Source of the DNA: Undaria pinnatifida
Lineage: Eukaryota > Sar > Phaeophyceae > Laminariales > Alariaceae
Assembly (NCBI GenBank): GCA_012845835.1
Contig: JABAKD010000016.1
Span: 19,635,196 to 19,699,195, forward strand
DNA: 64,000 nucleotides
Direction: 5' to 3'
Position 1 is the stretch's first letter. Every line of letters starts with the position of its first letter. Below are positions 22,513 to 34,772 of this stretch, piece after piece. Below the pieces are notes generated by a model. The model saw only the letters and a list, made by a program, of their open reading frames with translations, ran no database searches and was not told where the DNA came from. Position numbers and translations under genes: made by a program.

Positions 22513-24500
22513 GGACTCTTCCTCATTTTTGTCTTGGTTCTTTCAAGTTTATGGTACGATGATTTCGGTGTTCATTCAGCACTTATTTCTTGTCAGTTCC
22601 ATCATTGTTGATTGATTGTATTATTCCTATTCTTCTCCTTTGTGTTGGTTTCCTGTGCGGGGGTACCAGGAGGGGCGCCACATGCTAGAACGTTTACACC
22701 CGTTCCTGTAGTAGTAGTACCTGATACATGCATACGAGTATTTTACTAGTATTTATTTGTGTTCTTCGAGTGCCCGGCAGAGGTTCGGCCGAGGTCCGCT
22801 GGCTGCGAAATTTATCAAGTAAGTGATCTTCCAACTCGCGGCTGCTTGGTGTAATACACCGCAAGAAAACAGGTCAACGTAATATGCACGAAGGTATTGT
22901 ATATCAGACTCAACTCAACAACGGCTGGCTCGAATGTGCAACTTACAATGTACTGCGGGTGCTGAACTCTGTATTATTGTTCGTCGTACTACTACCACTG
23001 CTTTAGGGCTTGTCTCATCGAAAGAATCCACTGGACGGCAGACAGAGTCAATCATGCAATCTGATGAGTCCCGAGTCTGCATGATGACGAGTCACGCATT
23101 TTTTATGACGTGGTGATCTCCTACGTGCTACTTGCGATATTTACTCTTTCCCGCATCGCTGCTTGCTCGTTCTTAATTTTGAGTCCGGCCGGCAGTACAT
23201 ACAAGAAGACAACAATATCAAGAAGACCTCGCAGAAAGCCGTCCAAAAAAGCAGGACCTGGTGCCTGCTTTTTTTCGTCTGAACACCGATCACCGCGTCT
23301 CGCTTGCTACCGTCATCGCGGCGGCGGTGGTGGTGGTAGCGGTCGGGGAAGAGGATAATCGAAGGGAGGAGGCTAGGGTGCGGGCATGATGATGGCACGG
23401 CAGGAGAAGAAGGTAAGAGCGCGCGCCGTTCTTCCGCGATGGCTGTGTTGTTGCTATTTTTGCTATAAAGCAGTAGTGTAGTACGAGGTAGGGGTCCCTT
23501 TCAATAAAAACGCCGGTTGCCCGCTATAGTACCTGTAAAATCGGTTGATGGGAACAACGAGCAGCGGAGGTATGCGGAGTCGTACTGGTTGCTGCCCGTT
23601 ACCGATATAGCGCGGGCATTTCCGGCTGGCACATACCCGTCCTTCCGGAGGACCGCTACAGCTGTACCTTGTAATCACCACGTACCGGCAAATACCAATT
23701 TGGACGGAAATATAAACGTGATTCCTTCATAAATTAAGAAATATATTAGTCCTTATATTCCCGTACAGGTACCGCACAGATTGGTCGGGCTCTGCTCCTG
23801 TTGTTGTACCTATAGGTCTAGTCCCGCATACAGTGCCCTCAACAACAGCAACATCAGCAACAACTGAACAGCAGAACAACAACAGAACAACAACAGAACA
23901 ACAACAACAACAACAGAACAACAACAAAACAACAACAACAACAACAGAACAACAACAACAACAACAACAACAACAAACACAACACCAACGTCAACTCTGT
24001 TGTATGCGTTGCTCTTATTAGTCCACTTGCGGTACAAGTGTATTGCCACGCAGCAGTGTCATGCTTATGTTTCCCTCCCAAGTGGTACGCCGTACGCATG
24101 CAGTGCCTTCGAACTGCCTACCAGTGCTGTTGGGGCTGTCTAAAACAAGTGATGGGGCTTTTTCTTGCAAAGGAGTGGCTAAATCGACCCTACCGGTGTT
24201 TTTTCGTATTACGGCGGCGGCTGGTTGTTTAATACTCCGTACGTTTTAGTGATCAGACAAACAGCAACAGGCAGTCTCTCGCCTCATCAAAACCCTCCTT
24301 TCCTTCGTACCTGTATGTGTTTCTTTTGCTATAGTCATGTCTCTCCGTCAATGTAGCGTGGATGCCGTTCTATTTGTGTTCTTCCTATCCGCTTATCATA
24401 CTACTACGGCCGTGCTGGGGACGCAGGCTTGGCCAAGTTTGACTGAAAAAGTCGGTCGGTGAACTCGGGGAGCGTTTATCTAGGTTTTTTTCGTCGGTGG
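22513..24500. other. Non-coding region upstream of the kinase gene
   Basis: This lies 5' of the kinase start. It includes a CAA/AAC array (23836-23988) and otherwise unremarkable mixed-composition sequence. A stretch at about 22350-22510 on the minus strand reads as a plausible open frame (SLGKLKREL...) without an ATG start and could be 5' UTR or part of an unplaced exon. No promoter motif could be assigned. Confidence 0.4.
23836..23988 (+). repeat. (AAC)n microsatellite
   Basis: About 150 bp of AAC trinucleotides with AGAAC interruptions. It produces Gln/Asn/Thr open frames on the plus strand and Val/Leu/Cys frames on the minus strand that are not genes. Confidence 0.92.
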
Positions 24501-24531
24501 TCGGCATGGCGGTCTTCGCGGCAGCGGTAAG

Positions 24532-25085
24532 GCTCCGACCCGAGAAGCTTCGATGGTAGCTTCGACGACGGCGGCGATGGCGGCGGCGGAGAGAGCTCGC
24601 CTGTTAGCCCAGCAGCTGCAATTTTTCGCGAACCGACCACGGTAGCGGCGTCGGCGGCGGCGGCAGCAGCTAAGAGCGCTCGGCTTCCAGCGCAGATACA
24701 ACCTGTTACCGGACCTACAGCGGAACTGACGGCCGCTTCTATCCTAGGAAGAGCTGTGAACGAAGGGAATGCTGCTAAGTGTTGCCTCTTAGCACAGGTG
24801 AAAGCTTTTGCAGAACCAGCGGCAGCGGCGGTGGCGGCGGCGGCAGCTCTTACCTCCTTAAGAGAAGCTATCAGCGGTGTGGACTCTGCTACTACGTTCC
24901 ACGCATCGCCTGCCGAGGGGGGGGGGGGGGGTTATCCGCTGCCTACACCACCACCACCGCCACCACCACCGCCACCACCACTGCCACCTGCTTCACAGAA
25001 GATTAAAGGGGGGCGAAGACCAGTTTTCCCACCTCCTCGTGTGTACCAGAATAAGTCAGATGCCAAAGCGGCAGCGTTGGGGTAG
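24532..25085 (+). CDS. Ala-rich exon of unknown family, copy A
   Basis: An open frame of 184 codons plus a stop follows a possible acceptor (gtaag at 24527-24531) and ends at TAG 25083-25085. In order it encodes a Gly/Asp stretch (GSFDDGGDGGGG), Ala-rich helices (TAELTAASILGRAVNEGNAA, KAFAEP, LTSLREAISGVDSATTF), a Gly run, a Pro run from CCA repeats, and a conserved C-terminal piece GRRPVFPPPRVYQNKSDAKA. A clear relative lies at 61.93-62.41 kb, so the sequence was under selection or was amplified as a family. The ending KSDAKAAAL (KAQAKAAAL in the other copy) vaguely recalls the last helix of a double-stranded-RNA-binding domain, but that is weak. The DNA similarity continues about 75 bp past the TAG, so this stop may be a disabling mutation. 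Confidence 0.4.
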
Positions 25086-27780
25086 TTCCTCGGGGGACAA
25101 AAAAAACGCCGCCGCCGCTGCAACCACGCGCTGGGTCGCATCTGTACCCCCGGCTTACTAACTCCAAGTGACATATCCCGAAAAACCCGTTCCAGTTGTA
25201 CAAGGGTGAAGAGCGGTGAAACCAGCTTGTCACGCCTTGTCACGCCTATACTAAACCTACCGGTACATGACACCCAATTTGAGAAAACGAGCGGTACGGA
25301 TATGAGAGCGATAACAGTTGCTTGTTCCCAGCCGCTCTTAAATCGGGCACCCTTTGTAACCCCTTGCCTTATAGGATCCACGAGCGACCAAAGCGAGAAA
25401 AGAGGTTTTACCACGCGTATCCAGGCAGGAAGGAATAGGCATGCAGCGTGCACCCTTGCTAGTGCGTCGCCATGCCGTGCGCGTGTCGTGCAGCATTTTT
25501 ACATCATACCCTCTAGAATGAGTTTGACATTCGGACGTATCCTTCTGAAGCCTCAGGGCTGCGATCCCCGACTACTATATTAGTCTAGTGATACATTTGT
25601 GCTATATTAGTGTTGTATTAGTGCTATACCACTACTATATTTCTACAATATTACTATATTACTACCATATTACTAGTACAAACTACTCGTATAACCTCTT
25701 TCGGGCTTCAGAGGAAAAGAAACGTCGAAGACAAAACGACGATTACAGCGTCGACCACGCGAACCATCCCGGGCCGCAACGTCAGGAGATGTGCAACATG
25801 CATGCGGCATGGCGATAAGGCGCCAAAGGCTGCAGCAGCACTAGTACGGCTGCACGCTCTGTGCGCAGTTAGAGACGCTTGAAAACATCACAATCAATCG
25901 TCGTGTTTTTTTAGGACATGGACTGTTTTTTGTTCTTCCTCTTTTGCTGATCCCATCACTTTTTCTTTCCCATTCTCTCTCCCTAAGCGTAACTCAGATT
26001 CGGGGTGACTGAGCCGGCTCTTCTTTCCCCCTCCCCACTGCGATACGCGCGCCTTCATTTCTATCGACAAAATAGCTCAGCACTTTCTGCCCTCGTCGAC
26101 TCGCGTCGAATTGTGCTTATCCGCGCTATCAAGCGCCCTCGGCAGTTGATGTCTTCAGACGATAAATATATCAACACCGAAGTTTTAATCCCTGACTTCA
26201 ACATTAGCAGTGTTCGAGGCTAACCACTATTAATAGACAACGGGACCGACCGGCTAACTACGTTTATTTGTGCTTGTAGACAAGTCCGATTTACTATATG
26301 GTATTTTGGTGTGTGCGACGGTAGCATCTTCGGAGATGCGGTGGAACTCCTTGTTCTCCGAAAGGGTACCACAAAATGGTGTGTGAACGTGGCTCTGGGG
26401 TCACGCACACCAAAAAGTATGACAATGGGGCAAGCAAGCCCTCTTTGTCATTTCCAACTCCAGTACTTTCATTTTATTTTGTCTAAATCATCTTGTCGTC
26501 TCCCATCATGATGCCAGCACGGATTTTGACATTGTTCTCGTGACCGAGCCCAGCCAGCCTGCACCCCAGCGTACTGTCTACTCAATTATACTGTTAATAG
26601 TAGCATAGAGGTTTTCTTGTAGGCGGCGTTGTTCTTCAGGAAGGCTCGCGCCGATGGATGGGTCTACTGTACCTACTCCATTGTACTACACCGACCGGTA
26701 ACATGCCACAATGCGCCAGCGGCGATCGAAGTATCATACTTGCGCTGTACACACACCGCTTGCAAAGGTGAGATTCGACGAAATCTTCGATCTATCTCAC
26801 AGCTGACGTGATAATGTTCCTTTCGTTTACAAAAACGATGGCGTAAACCGTACGTAAAGAGGGGAGGAGGAGGAGTGCCTGCTATTTTCTCTCATGTTTT
26901 GGTTCCTGATCTGTGTTACGAAAAGAGGAGATCCCGAGCTGGAGAAAAATGACAACACAAACATGTGCGGGACACCAACCCTGATTCCCGATTTTGTGCA
27001 TCGACGCACATAAATTACGACAGATGCAGAGCACCTAATACTAATACGCCCCAACACGCATGACATAATACGTACGCACTTGGATCTACACCGGACCCGA
27101 ACCTCCACCCCTTTCCCAAGTAACCCAAGTAACCCAAGTAACCCAAGTAACCCTTCCCCCCGCCCTGAAACTGTGATGCTTGGTTGGCGGTTGATGGGCT
27201 TGGCAAGACTCCATTAGTACATGCATAGCCTATGTATGTGGGTCGAAATGCCCTGGCAAGACTCTAATAATAGGCTATTAATAGGCCACAAACCCTTGGT
27301 ATGCCTGTACCAGGCAGCCGAAACTCCTTAGAGTTAGTTAGGAATGATATATCATACCAGGAAACTTGCATGGGTACTCGTGTCCCGTATGGTATGAATG
27401 TCTACATTATATTAATGTATAGTTGATGCACACAAACGGAAATCAACAACGCTGATGTCCCTATTTTTCCTAAAGGGAGGGGTGTGTTTTGTGCAAAGCA
27501 ATACAGAGCCCAATACATCATCATTGATCATGTGATGGGGTGGGAAAAAAAAAAATGTTCGGCACATTATGTTTTTGTATCCATTGATGTTATTTTACGC
27601 TTTTTGGCGTTGCGTTTACTGGCGGATCCGCAACGTGTTTGCCACTATACTTATGATATGATATGCGTGTGTGTTTTCACGTCAAACTGGCATTTCCATC
27701 TATCTACATCCAGCTGTATACGTGTTGAGTGATGTCTCTTCTGCTTCTCGAACTTGCTTATATCATGCTCCGAAGTATTA
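25086..27780. other. Mostly non-coding stretch with short repeats
   Basis: Contents: a degenerate CTATATTAC-type repeat (25585-25685), a block at 25965-26125 that is similar to 60525-60675, a copy of the dispersed TTCGACGAAATCTTCGATCT motif (26775-26800), and a perfect 9-bp CCCAAGTAA array (27114-27151). A 125-codon plus-strand frame (25206-25583) and a 173-codon minus-strand frame (24932-25453) overlap each other; neither has recognisable features, so they are not called. Confidence 0.45.
27110..27153 (+). repeat. 9-bp tandem repeat CCCAAGTAA
   Basis: Four perfect units plus a partial fifth. It is short and young-looking because there are no substitutions. Confidence 0.9.
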
Positions 27781-27892
27781 TTATATGAATAACACACTCC
27801 AGCTGTGAGATCGAAGATTGTGTCGAAACTCATGTTTGCAAGCTGTGTGTGATAGTCCGATTGCGCGTATTAGTGGGTGTGTCCTCATTAAG

Positions 27893-28252
27893 GACCTAGC
27901 ACCACGTGTGTAGCAAGCCCCTACATCTATGCGACCAAAAGCTGTTGAAAGTCCCTTTCCCCCCGCCCCTTCGAACACTCCGCCCTCTCCTCACTGGTTG
28001 TGCGACGTGCAGGATGTACTTGATTTACTGATGCATTTCCTTCCACAGCTGCCAGATTTTGTCTCAAAAGGTTTTGAAGGAGACAAAATCTGGCAGCTGT
28101 GGAAGGAAATGCATCAGTAAATCGAGTATATCCTGTACGTCGCACAACCAGTGAGGAGAGGGCGGAGTGTTCGAAGGGGCGGGGGGGAAGGGACTTTCAA
28201 CAGCTTTTGGTCGCATAGATGTAGGGGCTTGCTACACACGTGGTGCTAGGTC
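27893..28252. repeat. 360-bp near-perfect palindrome
   Basis: Left arm 27893-28065 and right arm 28080-28252 (173 bp each) are reverse complements without any indel, separated by a 14-bp loop (28066-28079). Only four positions differ and all four are C/T or A/G transitions. Outside the arms the similarity stops abruptly on both sides. The arms are the GACAAAATCTG to GTGCTAGGTC blocks of the local repeat family. Confidence 0.93.
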
Positions 28253-28959
28253 TAGGCGGTGGTGTGGGTGGTGCGGAAGGAGAGGGCGTTGGGGGGGGGG
28301 GGGGGGGGGTGATGTATTGGAGCTGCGGCATGTGCGGCTAGAAATATTATGAGATGATATCAACGGCCTGGTAGTGTTTACTACTGCTGTGGCACATTTT
28401 TATTTAGGTAGGGCGTTTGAACAAGAGGGAGCGGGGGAAAAAGGGGGGCGGGGGGGGGTGGGGGGGGCGGAAATGAACTACAGCTACGGCATGGATGGCT
28501 CGGAAAATGATGAGGTGATATCAGCTGCCTGGTAGTGTACAGCTGCCTGGTAGTGTTTAATACTCTGGCAGATTTTGATTTTAGGTGGGGCGTTTTTGAA
28601 CAAAAGAGATCGGGGGACTGGGGACGGGGGACGGGCGGGACAACTCAATATACGCGCGGAAACTATAAATCCTTCAAGGGCACGAATCTGCCGGTTGTAC
28701 TCGTATGGGTGAGGGCTAGGGCTAGGATTACTTCCATCCATGGCGAAAACCACCAACCCGGTTGCAGAAGGAATGCATCAGTTTGTCTTCGTACCTGCCT
28801 GGTGTTGTATATTATTCTAGCAGATTTAATGTGAAGTAAGTGTGGTATACAAAGCAATATTTAGGTGTGGTACACAATATGTGATAGCTTCGTGGTGTGT
28901 TACTGTAAATGGATCGCAAGAGAGAACATTTCAATCGATAGCTGTAACAATGTCGTTAC

Positions 28960-29440
28960 CATGATTTTACCGTTCCGATGTGGGGCTCTGAGGTAGCTAA
29001 TTATAAGACAAAGATATAGTGCGTATTGCAAAATACAACAAGCGAGGTGACGTGGTCATGCAATGTCACCACCATTGATCACGAGGGGAAGAAGCGGAAA
29101 TCGTCAGTGTTTTGAAAGAAACGCTTGATGCACCCGCGCTGAATTACGTTACTTCGTTAGGAATACTTCGTTTGGCAGACGTTGGGAAACGGTCATGCAG
29201 ACGGTAGGTACGAAATACTCTACGTAGTAGGTTGGTAGTGTGGTCTAAAGCAATTTTAACATAGCTGCCCGTACTTCCTTTTTACATTATTATTAGCTAA
29301 TAATGTTTTTTTTTGTACGCCCATGATTTTCTCCGTGTCGATGTGGGGCTCTGAGGTCGCCAATACTACGACAGAAATACATATTACAAATACAGCAAGC
29401 GAGGTGATGTGGCATTATGTGATACGGTCAGATATACCAC
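28960..29440 (+). repeat. Direct duplication of a GATGTGGGGCTCTGAGGT block
   Basis: The block at 28975-29075 (GATGTGGGGCTCTGAGGTAG, then AGCGAGGTGACGTGG) recurs at 29338-29415 with small changes, and its second half again at 31810-31910 (GGCGAGGTGATGTGGTCATG and CAATGTCACC). These appear to be the continuation of the repeat nest beyond the GCGCGGAAACT block. Confidence 0.7.
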
Positions 29441-31919
29441 GGTATGCCTGATGGTGATGTCTGGTAGGAGGATCACTACTTGGACGGACCCTGGGGATGG
29501 TGGATGCTGGATGTCGTTGAGAAGGAATAACGGTCGAGCACTACTATTTGGTATTAGAGCAACGCGAAGAAAATCAAACGAAGACAAACCTAAAAGCAAT
29601 AAAACACCAAGAGGTCAGCACCACCGACCACACTTCAGTAGGGGAAGAAGGAAGGAGGAAGAAAGGAGGGGGGGGTGAGGAAACTGCGATAATAAGCGCA
29701 ACGCCAAGTCATATATACGACACGAAACAAGAATAATGAAAAAGGGTCGAGATGCACATGTAATCGGCACGCGCAGGTATTACCAGTACTTCTACCTAAC
29801 TTGCCCTGCTGTAGCTACGACCAGAAGGGCGGTTGGTTGTGTAGAGCCAGTCAATGCCGGTGGATCAGTATTCATAGGATAGGTCAACCTCGTCATCTCG
29901 TCCCTACCCCTAATAATGTAAGGGTATTGCGCGGGAACACAGAGTGTTACCTGGAGGTCTGCCAATTGAGCAGGTCCTCGGAGAGTGCTCACTTTCTTAG
30001 CCTTCGTAGAGACGTAGCTTTGCTAGTACAGAGTGAGGTGGAGGTGCATGCCCACATTTTTTCCCTGACTGAGGTTTTTCGCTTGTGTTTAATTGTGTAT
30101 CACATTATTATGAAAAAATGAAAATACACTTCAGCTGTACGATCGAATATGTTGTCGAAACTCATCTTTGCAAGCTGTGTGTGATACTCCGATCGCGCGT
30201 ATTACGGGTTGCGTGTCCTCATCAAGGATATAGGTCGGCGACTCCCCTTGCAACTACAGTGTAGCTATCAGGGCCAACAGGGTGATGTTAAGTCAGTCTG
30301 TGCGCGGAAACTATTAAACCCGTTTCTGAGGGGGACAAAATCTGACAGCAGTGGAAGGATATGCATCCGTTTATCAAGTGAATCCTGTACGTAGAACAAC
30401 CGGTGAGGGGAGGGCGGAGTTCTGAAGGACGTGGGGGCCTTGTTTTGATCGAAAGGGAGCGGGGGTGGGGGGGGGGGGGGAGGGGGGGGGGGGGGACAGC
30501 TCAATTTGTGCGTGGAAACTATACATCCTTCAAGGGGATAAATCCGACGGTTTTGGAAAAAATGCGCCGGTTTATCATGGGGGGGCGGGTGGGGCAGCTC
30601 AATCTGTGCGTGGAAATCATACATTATTTAAAGGGGATGAATGTGACGGTTTTGGAAAGAATGCACTAGTTTATCATGTATATGCTGCAAGTCGTACAAC
30701 CGGTGAGTAGAGGGCGGAGTGTTCGAGGGGGTGGGGGTGGGGTGGGGGGGTGGGGGGGATGAGGGGGGTGGGGCGTGGGGAGGGGGGGAGGTGGGGGGTG
30801 GGGGGTGGGGGCGGAAGAGGGGCTTTTAGTGGCATAATTGTAGGGGTTTGCTATACGTGTGGTGCTAGGTCTAAGTGATGGTGCGGGTGGTTGGGAAGAA
30901 GGGGCGTTGGGGGCGCGGGGGGGGGGGGGGGGGGGCATGAATGGCTCTAGAAAGATAATGAGGTGATATCCAGTGCGTGGAAGTGTTTATTACTCTGGCG
31001 GATTTCGATGTTAGGTGGGGCGTTTGAGCAAGAGAGAGCGAGAAAGAGCGAGAAAAAAGAGAAGAAAAGGGGGGGCGGGGCGGGGGGGGAAGAGTTTTCA
31101 AGAGGTTCAGGTCACATATAATATTAAAATAAACTCCGGCTGTGAGATCAAAGATTTGGACTCCGATCGCGCGTATTAATCAAATATGTATGTAGGGGCT
31201 TGTGATACGCGTGGTGCTAGGTCTAGGCGATCGTGCGAATGGTGGCGAAGGAGGGGGCGTTGGAGGGGGGGGGAGGGGAAAAAAAAATGAAAACTTCTTC
31301 ATGGATGGTTAGAAAGATAATGACGTGATATCAACTGCGTAGAGGTGTTTAATTCTCTATCCGATTTCGATTGTAAGTGGGGCGTTTTGACAAACTGGGC
31401 GGAAAAAAAGGGGGGGGGGGGGCGGAAATGAGTTGGAGCTGCGGCATGGATGGCTAGGAAGATAATGAGGTGATATCAGCTGGCTGGTAGTGTTTACTAC
31501 TGTGGTAGATTTTGATTTTAGGTGGGGCGTTTGAACAAGAGATCGGGGGAGAGGGGGGTGGCGGGCGGGACATTTCAATATGTGCGCGGAAACTACGAAT
31601 CCTTAAAGGGAACCAATCTGACGGTTGTAGCAAGAAGACGTCCCTTTGTACCATCTGCCTGGTAATGTTTTCTATTCTAGAAGGTTTGATGTTAGATGCA
31701 GTATGCAACCCAGTCTTCAGGTGGAGTATACAATGTGTTAAATCTTCATACTTTGTTTTTGTACATGGATCGAAAGACTAAACATTTCGATCGATAGGTG
31801 CAGTAGCATTATTTTCTGACATCGCTAATTATAAGAACGAGATACGTACTGCCAAAAGCAGCAGGCGAGGTGATGTGGTCATGCAATGTCACCGCCATTG
31901 AGCACGAGAGGGAGAAATG

Positions 31920-32085
31920 CGATTATATCAGATCATATGATACATGATATCATATGATATCATATGATATCACCACTCATACTGTCACTTATATCATATC
32001 ATATCATATCATATACGAGATAATATTATCACTCATATCATATGATATCATATCATGCATCATATCATCACATATATAATAGGTC
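31920..32085. repeat. AT-rich ATATCAT tandem repeat
   Basis: Arrays of ATATGATATC and TATCATATCA lie at the boundary between a forward copy (ending about 31.75 kb) and a reverse copy (starting about 32.13 kb) of the repeat. The position suggests a role as a breakpoint or spacer of the inverted arrangement. Confidence 0.85.
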
Positions 32086-32146
32086 TCTTTCGTCTCCCGA
32101 ACATCGATCGATTTGGAGGCAACAAGCGCTGCTATGTGAGATATAT

Positions 32147-34772
32147 TGCAACCGTCAGATTCGTCCCCTTTCAAGGGTTTATAGTTTCCGCGCACATATT
32201 GAAATGCTCGCCCCACCCCCCGATCCCTCTTGTTTAAACGCACCACCTGAAATCAAAATCTGCCAGAGTAGTAAACACTACCAGCCAGCTGATATCATCT
32301 CATTATCCATCTAGCCATCCATGCCGTAGCTCCAACTCATCTCCGCCCCCCCCCCCCCCCCTTTGTTCCCCGCCCGGTTCGTTCAAACGCCCTACTTACA
32401 ATCGAAATCGGCCAGAGTAATAAACACTTCTAAGCAATTGATATCACGTCATTATATTTCTAGCCATCCATGACGTAGCTTTCATTCATCCCCCCTCCAA
32501 CGCCCCCTCCTTCCCCACACCCCGCACGATCGCCTAGACCCAGCACCGCGCGTATAGCAAGCCCCTACATATATGATTAATACGCGCGATCGGAGGAAAA
32601 CACACTATGTTGCGAACATCAGTGTCGACCAAATCCGTGATTTCTATATTATATGTGACCTACCTCTTGAAAACCCTTCCCCCCCCCCTCCCCCCGGCCT
32701 TTTTTTTTTTTTTTTTCTCGCTTTCTCTCACTTGAACGCCCTACCTACTATCGAAATCCGCCAGAGTACTAAACACTTCCACGCCCTGGATATCGCCTCG
32801 TTATCGTTTCAGAGCCGCCCATGCCGCTGCTGCAATTCGCACCCACCCCCGCCCCCAACGCCCCCTCCTTCCCCACCACCCGCACCATCGCCTAGACCTA
32901 GCACCACGCGTATAGCAAACCCCTACATCTATGCGACCTAAAGCCCTCCCCCCGCGCCCCCGGCCCCCCCCAGCCACATCCCCCCCCCCTCCCCCACAAG
33001 AAATATTTATAGTTTCCACGCACAAATTGACCTGCCCCACCCCCCCTTCCCCCCTCCCGCCCACCTTTTGATCAAAATCAGGCCCCCACGTCCTTAACAA
33101 CTCCGCCCTCCCCTCACCGGCTATTCGACGTACAGGAGTCACTTGATAAACGGATGCATTTCGTTCCACAGCTGTCAGATTTTGTCCCCCTCAGAAACGG
33201 GTTTAATATTTACCGCGCACAGACTGCCTAACATCACCCTGTTGACTCTGATAGCTACACTGTAGTTGTAAGGGGAGTCGCCGACCTATATCCTTAATGA
33301 GGACACACAACCCGTAATACGCGCGATCGGAGTATCACACACAGCTTGCAAAGATGAGTTTCGACAAAATGTTCGATCTCACAGCTGGAGTGTATTTTCA
33401 TTACCTATTGTGTGTCCTCATCAAGGATATCGGTCGGCGACTCCCCTTGCAATTACAGTGTAGCTATCAGGGTCAACAGGGTGATGGTAGGCAGTCTGTG
33501 GGCGCAAACTATTAAACCCGTTTCTGAGGGGGACAAAATCTGACAGCTGTGGAAGGAAATGCATCCGTTTATCAAGTGACTCATGTACGTCGAATAACCG
33601 GTGAGGGGAGGGCAGAGTTTTGAAGGACGTGGGCGCCTGGTTTTGATCAAAAGGGAGCCGGGGGGATGGCAAGAGGGAAGGGGGGTTGGCGGGGGGGGGG
33701 GGGGGGGGCGGGCGGGGCAGCTCAATTTGTGCGTGGAAACTATAAATCCTTCAGGGGGATAAATCCGACGGTTTTGGGAAAAAACAAAAAATACACCAGT
33801 TTATCATGGGGGGGGGGGCGGGGCGGGTGGGACAGCTCAATCTGTGCGTAGAAACTTTTCATTCTTTCGAGGGGATGAATGTGACGGTTTTGGAAAGAAT
33901 GCACCAGTTTATCATGTATATCCTGTAAGTCGTACAACTAGTGAGTAGAGGGCGGAGTGTTCGAGGGGCTGGGGGTGGGGTGGGGTGGGGGGGTGGGGGG
34001 GGGTGGGGGGTGGGGGAGGGGGGGAGGTGGGGGGCGAGGTGGGGGTGGGGGAGGGGGAAGAGGGGCTTTTAGTGGCGTAGATGTAGGGGTTTGCTATACG
34101 TGTGGTGCTAGGTCTAGGCGATGGTGCGGTTGGTTGGGAAGGAGGGGCGTTGGGGGCGCGGGGGGGGGGGGGGGGAAGCAGCGGCATGAATGGCTCTAGA
34201 AAGATAATGAGGTGATATCCAGTGCGTGGAAGTGTTTATTACTCTGGTGGATTTCAATATTAGGTGGGGCGTTTGAGCAAGGGAGAGCGGGGCGGGGGGG
34301 GGGGGGGGAGTTTTTAAGAGGTTCAGGTCACATAGAATATCCAAATACACTCCGGCTGTGAGATCAAAGATATGTAGGGGCTTGTTGTACGCGTGGTGCA
34401 AGGTGTAGACGATCGTGCGGGTGGTGGGAAAGGAGGGGACGTTGGAGGGGGGGGGGGGGGGGGGAATCGAAAACTACGTCATGGATGGTTAGAAATATAA
34501 TGACGTGATATCAACTGCGTAGAGGTGTTTATTACTTCGGCCGATTTCGATTGCAAGTGGGGCGTTCGAACAAAGTGGGCAAAGAAAAAAGAAAAGGAAG
34601 GGAGGGGGGAGGAGGGGGAGGGATCGGGGGATGGGGTGAAAGGGGCGGGGCGTTTGAACAAGAGGGATCGGGGGAGGGGGGGGGGGGGGAGGGGCGGGCG
34701 GGACATTTCAAAATGTGCGCGGAAACTATAAATCCTTGAAGGGGACAAATCTGACGGTTGTAGCAAGAAGAC
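32147..34772. repeat. Large inverted repeat, arms ~1.2-1.35 kb
   Basis: The reverse copy from about 32147 to 33309 and the forward copy from about 33410 to 34772 mirror each other block by block. The inner edges are CCTTAATGAGGACACACA (33292-33309) and TGTGTCCTCATCAAGGATAT (33410-33429). The outer edges are the CAACCGTCAGATT block (near 32150) and its complement near 34755. A spacer of about 100 bp (33310-33409) holds the CAGCTTGCAAAGATGAGTTT motif. Arms differ by substitutions and by the lengths of poly-G/C and low-complexity tracts. Confidence 0.8.
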
